Part shown: positions 51,401 to 63,400 of the stretch, piece by piece
Layout of the letters: each line of letters begins with the position of its first letter
Numbering within the stretch: position 1 is the stretch's first letter
NCBI GenBank assembly: GCA_013396995.1
Contig: VWZP01008546.1
Coordinates: forward strand, 2,693-66,692
Length of the DNA stretch: 64,000 nucleotides
Reading direction: 5' to 3'
Source of the DNA: Dicaeum eximium
Lineage: Eukaryota > Chordata > Aves > Passeriformes > Dicaeidae
Translations under genes and position numbers: made by a program
The notes under the pieces: generated by a model
The model's input: the letters and a program-made list of their open reading frames with translations, nothing else
Told to the model about the DNA's origin: nothing
The model's database searches: none

Positions 51401-54400
51401 GCCGTTCATTGCAAAGGTATGATGTAAAAACCAGTTTATATTACTAGTGATGTTTATCATTACAATTTCTGAGGTATTTTGTGGTATAATTCTACTATAT
51501 TTAGTTATTAACATCTCTGCCAAACCGCAACTTTTCGATTCAAATTATTTCTATTGTTCTGTTCAGCACTTCATCTTCTAGTTAAGTACCAGAAAAATCT
51601 TCCCATCCATTCCCAAAATCAGACTGGGGGAAGTGACATTCCCAATACTAAAAGCTCTTTCTGCTAGAGAGTGGTAATACTTTCAAAGGATTCTGAGAAT
51701 GGGCAGGCATTTGAAGTCCTGTCAAGTTCTCTCTTAAAATACATGTTTAAATATACCAAGTCATAAACTTTTGGAAACAATGCAGCATTTTGGGGAGATT
51801 CCTCAAAATATATGAGAGCTCGTCTACAACCACCCAAATCTTCATCCCTCAGAAACTCTTTATACTAGTCTGGGCATGCTCTGAATATCTGTTCCTCCAG
51901 AGTTAGACTGCGAAGATTTTAAGTATGCAATTGCATACTATTCCAATGCAGTTAGTGTGTATATATATTATTCAGTTTTCAGTGGTTCTAGAGGCAGTAT
52001 GTTTCCTTCCCACACCATCTTTAATAGTCTATCAGACATTTCTTCTCCACAACTTTGCATCACTAGTGTACCCAATAGTGCTGTGATTGAAGGAGAAGAG
52101 CCTTTTCTTAATCTGTTTGCTTTGGACCTACAAAAACTGCAGTTTCATTCCTGTATCTGCCATCCATTTGCTGCATTTAACAGAATTATACTGGAAAGTG
52201 AAAGAATTGTTGAAATCAGCATCTTGACTCTAGGAAAACAAGTGCATACTTTTATTCTTCACTAAGGTGATAAATTCAAGCATATCACTTAATTGGTAAT
52301 TAATTATGCCTGAATATTGAGTATCAGTGATACAAGTGCTTTGTTTTCACTCAAATTAAGGTGTTCTTTGGCAGATGTCATAGTAATGTGTCTAGAGTGT
52401 GCTTACTCTTGAGGAAGTGTAGAATCCTGTAGCCTGTTCCTAAAGCTGAGCAAGTCATGGAAGCTGCTGTGTGGTTGTCTTGGCTGTTGTGTTATACAGA
52501 AGATTTTACACTGGTGTTGATCAGTCAATTGTTAAATGACAGAAGGTGGTGTGTGAATTGCATGTACAGCAGGTGATTGAGGAGAGATGCCACTTAGCTT
52601 GAGCGGTCCTCTTTTTCTTCTCATGTTTCCCAAGGTAAATAGAACTGTTTTGAGGGCCATTTTAAATAAGGTTTCTTACTCTGGAGTACTTCTTTCCTGT
52701 GCTAGCTACTGCCCAGACTTGCTTATTGCAAAATTTGTCTTTTTTTTGGGAGTTAAAGAGATTAATTAGAGGAGGGGCTGGAAGAACATCTGATTTCAGT
52801 GCATTGTATGATTAGTTTGCAAGAAGGTGCTGGGGGAATTCTGAAAAGGAAAAAAAAAAAGGTCAGCTGTTTTATCTCATGCTCAAAAACATTCTCATAC
52901 CTTCATACACATTCATAGATAGATAGGTAAATAAAGGTAGCTAAACTTACAGATATTTGTAAAGTTGCTGGCTTTGGAAGGTTACCTCACTCAAAAAAAT
53001 ATGGACAGTGTGTTAGTAACCTGGTATATGAAGAAATAGATTGAAGAGTAAGTTTCCCTTACCACATTTGATAAGTAGAGGTTTGTTTTGATAAATTGGG
53101 CAGGTAACTACTTGTCCAAGTAACAGTGTCCATAGTTACAACAGATTCCAGATGAAGACGGATATATAAAAGAAGCCATTCTTTTCTATTACACAGCTGG
53201 TCTTGGACGAACTGGCACACTTATTGCCTGTTACATCATGAAGCATTATCGGATGACAGCTGCTGAAACTATTGCCTGGATCAGAATAAACAGACCTGGC
53301 TCTGTGATTGGACCTCAACAGCATTTCCTCATGGAGTAAGTAGTTTGAGTGTAAATTATTGCCAAAAATAAATCTAGATGTCTTTTTCTTCTTCTTCTTC
53401 TATTGTACATTTAACAATCTTCAGTGTTAATTTGTTGTGTTTTGGGCCTTTTTTTCCATGTTATGATAGCAAACAGGCAGAACTTTGGACAGAAGGGGAT
53501 ATTTTCCGTGCAAGGTTGAAACGAAACCATAAAATTGCTGTAACAAGAATTCTGTCAGGAGTAGATGATATTTCAATTAATAACACAAGAAACAGGAGAA
53601 GCATCCAAAAGGACATTGAACTGGTAACCATCCAAATATTGTGCTCTTGTAAAAGTTGGAACTGTTGAGAATCTCTCAGGTTCTGAAAAACCTGTGGGTA
53701 CACTAAAACTTTGCTAATCAAATTTTTTTTTGGTTCACCCTTTTTGTATAAAAGGATATGGGGGGGAGAACTAGGGATGACAACTATGAAAAATTAAGTT
53801 TAGAACACAGGTGAAGTAGGAGCATCATCATGCTTTAGTCTTTTGTAATTAGGTCAACAATAGAAAAAACGTACTCACATTCTGCAGTCAAAAACCACTG
53901 ATTTCATTTTGGATTGTCTGTTGCTTCACTGTGTGTATTTAAAGGGAGGGGATGAAAGGGTGGGTTTTTCTACTTGTTTTAGTTTCTAAGTAATTGCAAC
54001 TTCTGTAATACCTTTTGATGGTGCTTTTTGAAAAAAAACAGTACTGCTGTTTTAAAAAGGCAGGTGAAGGAGAGAAATGTTGTATTTAGTGAAGATCCTA
54101 ATGTACCTAAGGAAAGATTTTATAGTATATTGCTTCCAATGCTTTAAAAGTAGACAATATTCTGATGCATGTAAGTCGTGACACCACTTAATGGTTTACA
54201 GCTTCTAAAGCAGCAAACGGGAAACTGGAAGGAACAGAACTATATTTATGCAAGTGAATTTCCTTTGTCTTTATCCTGTTGAGATAATTCTAATTTTAAG
54301 CTTTAAAATAAGGTTAATTCTTAAATATCCAAGTGTCTATATTTAATCTTGATTTATCCCTTTCCCCCCTACACTTATCCAGTACAGTGATGATGATGAA

Positions 54401-57400
54401 ACAAACTGTTTAACACAAGGGGATAAGCTTCGTGCTCTGAAAAGCAAAAGGCAAGCAAAAGCTCCAACTGCATCTCCACCAGCGTAAGTCAGTTTCTGAA
54501 TATATAAAATGCCAGAAACACTTTTATCTTCTTCTTCATGCATACTTCCTGTTGCCCACAAATGTTTGTTATCAATGCTGCTTTTACTCCCTTAAAGCAA
54601 ACATCATGAGATTTATCATTTCTCTGAAGGCTTGGTGAATGCTGAGGAGGCAGAACAATTTGCTTAAAGAACCGCGTGACTGAATTTAGAGTTTTCTGCA
54701 TAGTTTTTGATGCTGGTATTCTGCACTTTACAAGCTTCTGTAGCACTTCTGAATGCTTTACTTTTAGTTTAATCACAAACATTCCCTTGTCTTTCCTGTA
54801 GTAGTATAAATATGAAAGAATATGACTCTGTATGGTTTTGTTTGATTGCCTCAAATAAGATACATGCTGGTGTTTGGAGTAAAGTCAGCTACCTAAAAAG
54901 AGTTGAAAGAAGGATTTTTAGTTTTATTTCATTTTCTCTTCCTTGGAAACGAACTTTCCCTAACTCCTGTGGGTTTTGTGATAATGTCTGGTGGATCTGG
55001 AAGGCAGAGTAGCCACTGTTTCAGTAAACAAATTCAAAGAAGTGCATTTCTGTCAGTGAAACTGGTAGTCTCTTTATTTTAGGCAAGTCCTGAAACACCA
55101 CCTGTAAAAGAAAGTTTACATCTGTTGTAGCTTGTAGCAACTGGAGGTCCAAAATTTATCTGCCTGACCTTAAATAAACGGCAAAAGAATGCAACACTTC
55201 TAATACTTTGCTGGATCTCATTTGATTGCTAGGAAAGGAATGGTGATCTCTGGCTGTCAGACTTTTGTGAATCACACATGACCAAAGTCACAGGCCACAG
55301 TCAACTTGACTTTTGTTGTGTTGTCCTTCTGTAGGATATGATGCTGCTACCTTGCTGGCATTTTCATTTTCTTTGTCTTCTACTTTAAGATCACCACTGT
55401 CATCAGACTTTTAGAAACAGTGAGAAGTATGTAGTAAAAATGTGCTGAAGGTAAAGGAATGTAGCTCTGGAAACCTTCATACATTGCTATGTCTGATTTC
55501 TGCTTTTGTTTTAAATTACTGTCTTCAGTTCATGCTTATCATTTACACAGGCAGCCATATAAGAAACAACATACTCAGAACAAAGACTGCCCAGCTGACT
55601 TTTAAAAAATACCAGAACACATCACCTCAGTTACCTCAAACAGCGCAGTAAAAAACAACTACCTTGCTGATTAGTTTTCAAGGCACAGAAGCGCCTTAGT
55701 TGTCAAGTACTTAATAGCCACACACTTACTGTATGTTCCATATGATGAATATAGACTGTGTGATAACCTATTCAGAACCATTGACTTAATACCTTCTTAA
55801 TACAAGACCTATCTGCTATTAAAATATTATTCAGCTCATGAAATGTTCTGCAATGTCTGCTCTAATTTGCTTCTACTTGTGTAGAATTAAAAAAATTGAC
55901 CTGGAGCTTATAGCTGGTTTTTACATTGTGCATTGTCACTTAAGGAGTTTCAATTTACCTTTTTCTGCTCCCCTGAATTATTTTTATGGTTTGCAACTTG
56001 TACTTAAATAATTCAGTGAAAAATGAATGTGTAAACTCATACATTTCTTTGTGTAACTGTTGTTTTATTGCAAGGAATATTTAGCTGCCTTACGTGAGTC
56101 AGAAGTTTTCTCTACTACAGGAGGTGACTGTCTCTTTCCTTTTTAGTTTAGTCTGTTAAAGTAATTATTCTTGCAGTGAAATGGATTACTTTTATCTAAG
56201 CAAACAAACAGAAGCTTCTAAATCTTCCAAGTATTTTATTTCAGAGGAAAAAAGAAGAGGGGTGAGGGAGGCAAAGTAAGAGCACCAGAAGCTTGGACAG
56301 TTACGTGTTTTTAACACTAGAGGCATTATTTACTTTTAAGTCACAAGGGATTTGTATAGAGTGTTTATTGAAGTCGGCTGTATAAATTCTTTATGGGCTG
56401 ATGACTGGATATTGTATGTATGTTCTAATAAGCAATATTCTGCATCTGTGCAAAGGATTATGAATTGGCTTTTGCTTCTTACATGGAAAGGTAGTACACC
56501 TCATCATCTGGTTGTTTACGTAAGTTGTTTGTTTCTGCAAACTTACCTCAGATGTAATGTTTTAGTATCAGAATGTCTGATTGTGAAGTAGGATGTGTGA
56601 ATACAGGCTAATCCAACTGCATAAGAGATGGCAGCAAGTGGCCAGAGATGTATTGTTCCTGCATGCACTTATTTCCAAGAGTGATACAGACTTTGTTTGA
56701 ATTAGGTGACTTTGGTGAGGATTTCAGAAGATTTGCTTTGATTCCAGCAGCACATGGGTACTACATTGGCAATTTATGGCTGCATGGATTGTTAGTCATA
56801 GAAAGTAAGAAATGCTTGGCAAAGTTTATAGAGCAGTATCCTTTTGAAGAACTTGAAACAAGCTAAAATGCACCAATAGCTTTTGCTTTTGATTTTTTTT
56901 TTCATCTCTACCTCCCCCTCCAATCCCTTTTTAGATGGCTCCTAGCTATGCTGGTGTCTACACTGTGTAGCATTGTCATCTGGTGGATTGTATGTGGCTC
57001 CCTCCTGCCCAGCCTGCTATTCTGTCTAGATGGTTTAAGAACATAGTAACCATCAGGACCCTCTGAGAGAGAGCCACTGTGTAAGTGTCCCATTCCATTT
57101 CTCTACAATAGCTCACACTTTCTGTCTACTATGTCTCATAAATGCATGTTTTCATGTCATGTTTCTTACTGTCTTTGTTGCAAGAGTGAATTTCACTGCT
57201 CTGGCTTTGTTATATTCTTGTGTATGTTATTGGGAGTAATTGGGTGATTTTTATGGCTGCCTTACAATACACAAAGGCAAAGAGCTCTTAGAATAATTTT
57301 TAGTTTTGAAGTGTTTCTTCTTTGCAGATAAGAAAAAGTATGTAAGCAAAATTATCTGTAAGAAAGAAAAAGTACTACTTTAAAATATGATCCTATCCTT

Positions 57401-60400
57401 TGCATATTGCAGATGTTAGCTTTAGTTTTGCTTCGAAGTTCATGAACTTGCAAAGTAGGCTAGTTTCCCAACACATGATTTTATTCCTATGAAATACCAA
57501 GAATTAGAATTTGTTAGAAATTTGTCAGTCTTTGTTTCTATGTTCTTTCTTTTGTTAGAAATGTCAGGTCTTTGTTTCTATGAAGAGATCAAATATTATA
57601 TGCCATGCCATGAAAACATGACTTGTTTTACCTTTTTGACATAACAGAAGATGGGGCAGGTTGCAGTGTTAGGTCAAGGCTCACTTGTTTACCCAGCCAG
57701 TCTGGTTTCATCATCTTTTGTTCACAATTATGTTTTCCAGAGCTTTAGGAGACTACTTAATTCCTTTATTCTGTTACTTGATTCAGCAGCTGAGAAAACA
57801 TTAACAGCATATCAGTTCCTTGACTACAGTTTTCACTCTTTCTTTACTCCACTTTCATCAGAGTAGCTGCAGTGATTTCCATGCCTTGCTTCTACTTAAA
57901 AGGTGCAATGTTTTCATCAAATGACAACATACATCTTTTGGTCAAACAAAAATTCCAACAGCATGCAGAACTGCCAGGAAATGGAAATGAACTTTTTGCT
58001 TGCTTCTGAGTCTCCCTGTAGCTCCTCTGCCATCACCACCTTCAAAGTAGAATGGTTACTTCGGGTGAATGCTTGAAACCTTGGTGCTCTCAGATTTAAA
58101 AAATGGTCAGAAAGTCTTTTACTGAGTAAGAATAGGCATTCTCTCCTAAGAGGCATGAAGGTTGAGATTTTCTGTCATCCTTACCTTTGGCATTGCAACT
58201 TTTTGTCTGCACTTTTTAAAAAGCATGAAACTCTTTCTGCTAACCTAAGTCACTGAGTAACTGTAGAATGAGAACTGAGAGACTTTGGACAGGTTAGTTA
58301 TTCAGTTAGTCTTCACTGAGGTCATTTTAATCTGTTATTTTCAAGAAAAAAATGATAAAGAAATAAAGATCACTTCAGCTTATTTTTTTCCCTTACTTTG
58401 TTAAACAACATACTTGAGAGGCATTATTTCAAATAACATAAGAGGCATGTTTTCAGAGTTTTACACTGAATGGAGCACTATTTCTTTTGTCAGTGGTCTC
58501 TGGAAGTCCGATCTCAGATTTCTGAACACATACTAAAAGGCTAAACTTAAAACACAGGTTAAAGAGGTGAAACAATCTGTGCTTTGTTTTGCTGTACTGT
58601 GCTGTAAGATCAATTTCAGTCAACTACCATCCTTTCTTTCTCTTACTGTGTCTGTGTTCTGTCTAAAAACTAGAAGCACTTTATTCTTGCTAGATGAAAA
58701 GAGACTGATTTGGTAGATATGATGCAAGTAATTTGGTTATTCCATTTGCTGGGAATTTCCAATTACTGGTGCTGCTGCTTGATTTTCAAGATTAACAATG
58801 GTATCATGTTGGTTTAAGTATAGGGAGAGAAAACAGGCTTTTCTTAAAAGCTGGCCTACCTTTGTCTCCATTCTGCATCTATTATCTCTTGTGTTTTAAG
58901 AGATCAAATTATCAGTAAGGATCATGGGTTAATCTGGGCTAGCCTGGCAGTTGTGTTGGCTGGAGCCCTGTGTGCTGAAAAGTTATCGGTCACTTGTAGT
59001 CAAGTTGATGACTTGGATGAGTAGTAAAGGCCTCAGGTCTCTTTTCTTAAAAATCGTGACGTGATGAGGGAGAAAGCACTTGACAGACCTTGTAAGACAG
59101 GTTGCCCAGATTGGTTGGCAAGAATAAAATGCCTTTTGCAGACAGAAGATATGCACCTGTGTAACCTCTCTTTTCTTCATCCGTGCTTAGGATACTGCAA
59201 TCACTTACTTTAAAAAAGCTTGTTGTGTGGACTGATTTCTGTTCAACATGTATTACACTGCTTGTAATTCAAGTTTTGTGTGCTGGCGGTGTGCCTATGT
59301 TCCACCCTTGCACTCAGTTACATGGTGAATAAAAGTTGTGAGTTATTTAAAAGCTGCTGCTCCTGACCTGAGCACTGTTCCCTTTAAACAGGTTTTTATT
59401 TGTTTAAAGACCAAGGTATTAGCTTAAATAAGAAAACAGTGTATAACCTAGTTTGCTATTTGTGGTGTGTATTTAGGATCAGAACTACCAAGTGATGTTT
59501 ACATTACTGATGAACTGAGATGAAATATTCTTACAATGAAAATGTATGTTTAATAGTGTGACTATTACAACATCCTGTAGCCTACAGGGTTTTGGGGGTT
59601 TTTTAGTTGTTTTTTCTTTTACTTTTGTTTTGGGGTTTTGTGGGTTTTTGTTTGGGGTTTTTTTTGTGGGAGTTTTTTGTTTTGTTGTTTGGTTGGGGTT
59701 TTTTTTCATTTTTATCATACCCCATTGAGTTAGAAAACCTTTGTGTTTGTCAGATGGGTTTGCTGGTGTTTCTGCAAGTTGTATGACATACTATTTTATG
59801 TGAACAGCTACAAAGAAGTAAGGTAGGTGTCCTGAGATCTTACACTTCTCTAATATAGTTTGGGATATTTTTTTCATGCCGACATTTTGGCAGGATTTCC
59901 TCTATAATGGCTTCATCTCACAACCATTATAAAACCTATCTATTGAACCTGCTATCAAGTGAGGCTGTTAGTCTAATTGTGCTAAACCAAAATTCCGTAT
60001 GTTAGTTTCTTCTCTCACCTTTAACAAATGCAGTAGCAGTCTAACAAAAGCTGTGATAGCACTGTTGCTGCTCGTCAGCTGACAGCTGTGAGGCTCAAAG
60101 ACAGCTCTGGGTGTTTATTTGCAACAACGTTTCAGACAGTGGTGTAAACGGAAGGTTGTCCATTTTCCTTGAGGTGCTATCAGCCCCTGGAAGTCTAGAA
60201 TACTAGTCTGATTTTAAAATGTCTGTGAGATAATTTAGCAAATGTTTTGTTCACAGTGATTTCAATTATTCTTTACTGCAGAGTAGCCTAGTGAAATTGT
60301 ATAGATCTGATATGTAAAAGGGACGTATCAGCTGGCTCTGAGCTCATCCCATAAGGCATCTTGTTATCTCCCTTTGGCAAATGCATCAAACTTAAAAGGA

Positions 60401-63400
60401 TGTTTTTGTGGTCGTTTTGGTTTTATGGTGGCTATTTTTATTATAAGTCACATTTCCATTTAGAGCTTCTTTTATTTTCTTGCTTTGTTTTGAACAGATA
60501 AGATAAAATTCTCTGTGAAGTAAGGGCTACCTTATGATATGTTGAAAAGATGAATATTTAAATGTTTGTGCAAAATGCTGTCTTGATTATTCATAGTGCT
60601 TCACAGAATCAAAGAATGGATAATGTTGAAATAGAGCATCTGGTCTGACCTCTCTGCTCATGCAGAGTCATTCCAGAGCACAGGATTGCATCCAAATGGC
60701 TTTTGAATCTCCAGTGAGGGAGACTTCACAACCTCTCAAGACAATCTGTTCCAGTGCTCAGTCACGTGCACAGTAAAGAAGTTCAGGTGTTAAGTTCAGA
60801 AGTTCTTCACATTCAGGTGGAACTTGCTGTGCATCAGTTTGTGCCCATTGCCTTTGTCCTATTGCGCAGCACCACTGAGCAGAGCCTGGCTCTTGCCACC
60901 CCTCCCTTCAGATACTGACAGTCATTCATGAAGTCCCCTCTGTCATCTCTTCTGGAGGCTGAACAGACCCAGCTTCCTCAGCCTTTCCTCATAAGAAAGG
61001 TGTCCAGTCCCCCATCACCTTCATATCCTTCCACTGCACTCTCTTCAGAGGCTCCATGTCTCTTGTGCTGAGGAGCCCAAAATTGGACACAGCACTCCAG
61101 ATGTGCCTTACCTGGGCTGAGCAGGGGGGCAGGATCACCCCTCTCACCCTGCTGGCACTGCTCTTCCTGATGCACCCCAGGACACCATTGGCCTTCTTGG
61201 CCACCAGGGCACACTGCTGGCTCATATTTCAGCTCATGTTAGATAAGTATATGGGTTTAAGCCATGTACATTGAACAGTTTTCTGAATTTCTGTTACCTA
61301 GAAAAAATGGGTGTTTATGAGAGAAATATTACAAAAATTACATTCCAATAACTTTTGCTTTCTTTTATATGTACATTGCATGCATTTTATGCAGAGAGAC
61401 ACCAAATGTATGTATTTAAGGAGAAAACATGATTTTTCCATATTTCTGGCTGCATGAGCACAAGTAAACCAGTATGTGCCATGATTTGTTCATGTTTGTA
61501 TTTCACTAAATCGGACTAAATCTTATGAGGTTAAGAAGACTTTGTGCTTTTCTGTTCATTCCTAGAAGTTTCTATCAGCACAGACCAATGGTATAATGCA
61601 AGTCTTGTTTTACCACTGCTGTAATTTTTAGTGCTTGGTTGAAAGTGAGGTTGACTGAATTTGCTTATTCTGTATGGCAACTGCGGCAATGAAAAAATAA
61701 TTTTAATATTAGAACTTGTTAAAACTGTTGTACAATCACAGTAGAAACTGTAACATAAGGTTTGAGATTTTAAATGTTTTCACCTTGGGCATGCAAGGAA
61801 AACATTTTCATTAGAAGAATTTGCTCTGTCTAAAGAAGTATGATATGAGGTTGAAGGTATCTGGGGGTGTTTTTTTCTGCCTCCTGTAAAAGCAATTCCT
61901 TCAACTTCAAATGTCCTATGTTTACAGTAGAATTTGCATTCCATTTTGGTAGTACTTGTCATTGAAACTTTGTATCTTACCTGAGCAACTGGCTGTTTTA
62001 TTTGAACATCTGCAAATCAAGTAATAATATTTTGCAAGGCTGAACTATTAAGAGAGATTTTTTCAAGTAGAAGTTTGAAATACTTGAAATTTGTGGTTAT
62101 GTAGTCATTTGTTTATTAATCAAGAAGTGTATAGTAAGCACAACATTGCTGATCACTTTAACTGCATAAAGAATATATTTTAGATGAAATTGTGTTATCT
62201 CAAATGCATGTTCTAATTCTGAAACCCATATAAAACAATGAAACCATTGGAGGTTTTTTCCATTTCTGCTTTTTGGTGAGTATGTTACATGCATATATAA
62301 ATGTATATTTTCTCCCCATATATTCCTGTTCACTTTTGCTCCAAAAGTTAGCATTCAGTATTCATATATAGGATTCTGTAAAAGTAGTTTCTTCAGAGTA
62401 TTAACTGACGGGTCTGTAACTTGCACAATTTAATGAAGGTTTTGATTTCCAGTCTATGTAATCTGCTCATTGGACTGGATTCAGTGAAGCCACTGAAAAT
62501 TAGAGTCTAATAATAGCAGGGGAATAAAGAGTAATAGCTAGGTTACTCTTAGGTCAGAATTTCTAAAATGGTGCATACTTACATAGCTGGAACCTTGCAC
62601 AGATGGAATAGAAAATAGGTGCATAAAATGAAGCACTAAATAGATATCCATGGACTTCATTGACTGGTTGTCACTTTCCTTCTCCATAGTATCATCATTT
62701 CACTACATTGTTTTCTTGTGAACTAGTTGTCTGGTGGATAAAAATAGTTGTTTGCATTTGACAATCTGGAATTCTTTTTTAATGTAAACAACTCTAGGAT
62801 TTATCTGCCTGTTAAAGAAATAGTTAATATATTGCAATAGATTCTTTTAGAGAAGTATTTGAACACAACCAGCGTGTAAATATGAGTTTTGAGTATTTCA
62901 AATGCAGTAATTCCCTCTAAGAGAAAAATGCTATTATTTGCAATAATTTTCCTATTTGAAGGGGATATCTCATGGTTAATTGAAGGAGATTTAGGCTTAG
63001 ACCTTCACAAATTGAATGAACTTGGGATTTATTCTGTGTATTCCATGTCAGTCTGGAAACTAGTGTTTGTTTTTGTTGCATACTATAGATTTTAACTGGG
63101 TTTTTTTTTATTTTTAATTTGTAGCATAATTTAAAATGCAGTTTTGGAATTTTTTTTTGTCTTACAAAAACCTAACAGAAAATTCAAAACTATTAATTTG
63201 ATAAATTCTTTGAAAGCAAGAAAAGCCCAACAAAACCAACCAGCAAAGCAAGCTGCTATGCTCCTAATACAAACCACTAGCATTACTCTACTTATAACAG
63301 GGATGTTAGGAAAGAGAAGGATGTGTTTGTGTTTCAGGCAGAAGAGTTTGCTTTGCGGAAGGATTTGTGAGAAGTCAGCTGATCCTTGTTAGCTCTATTG

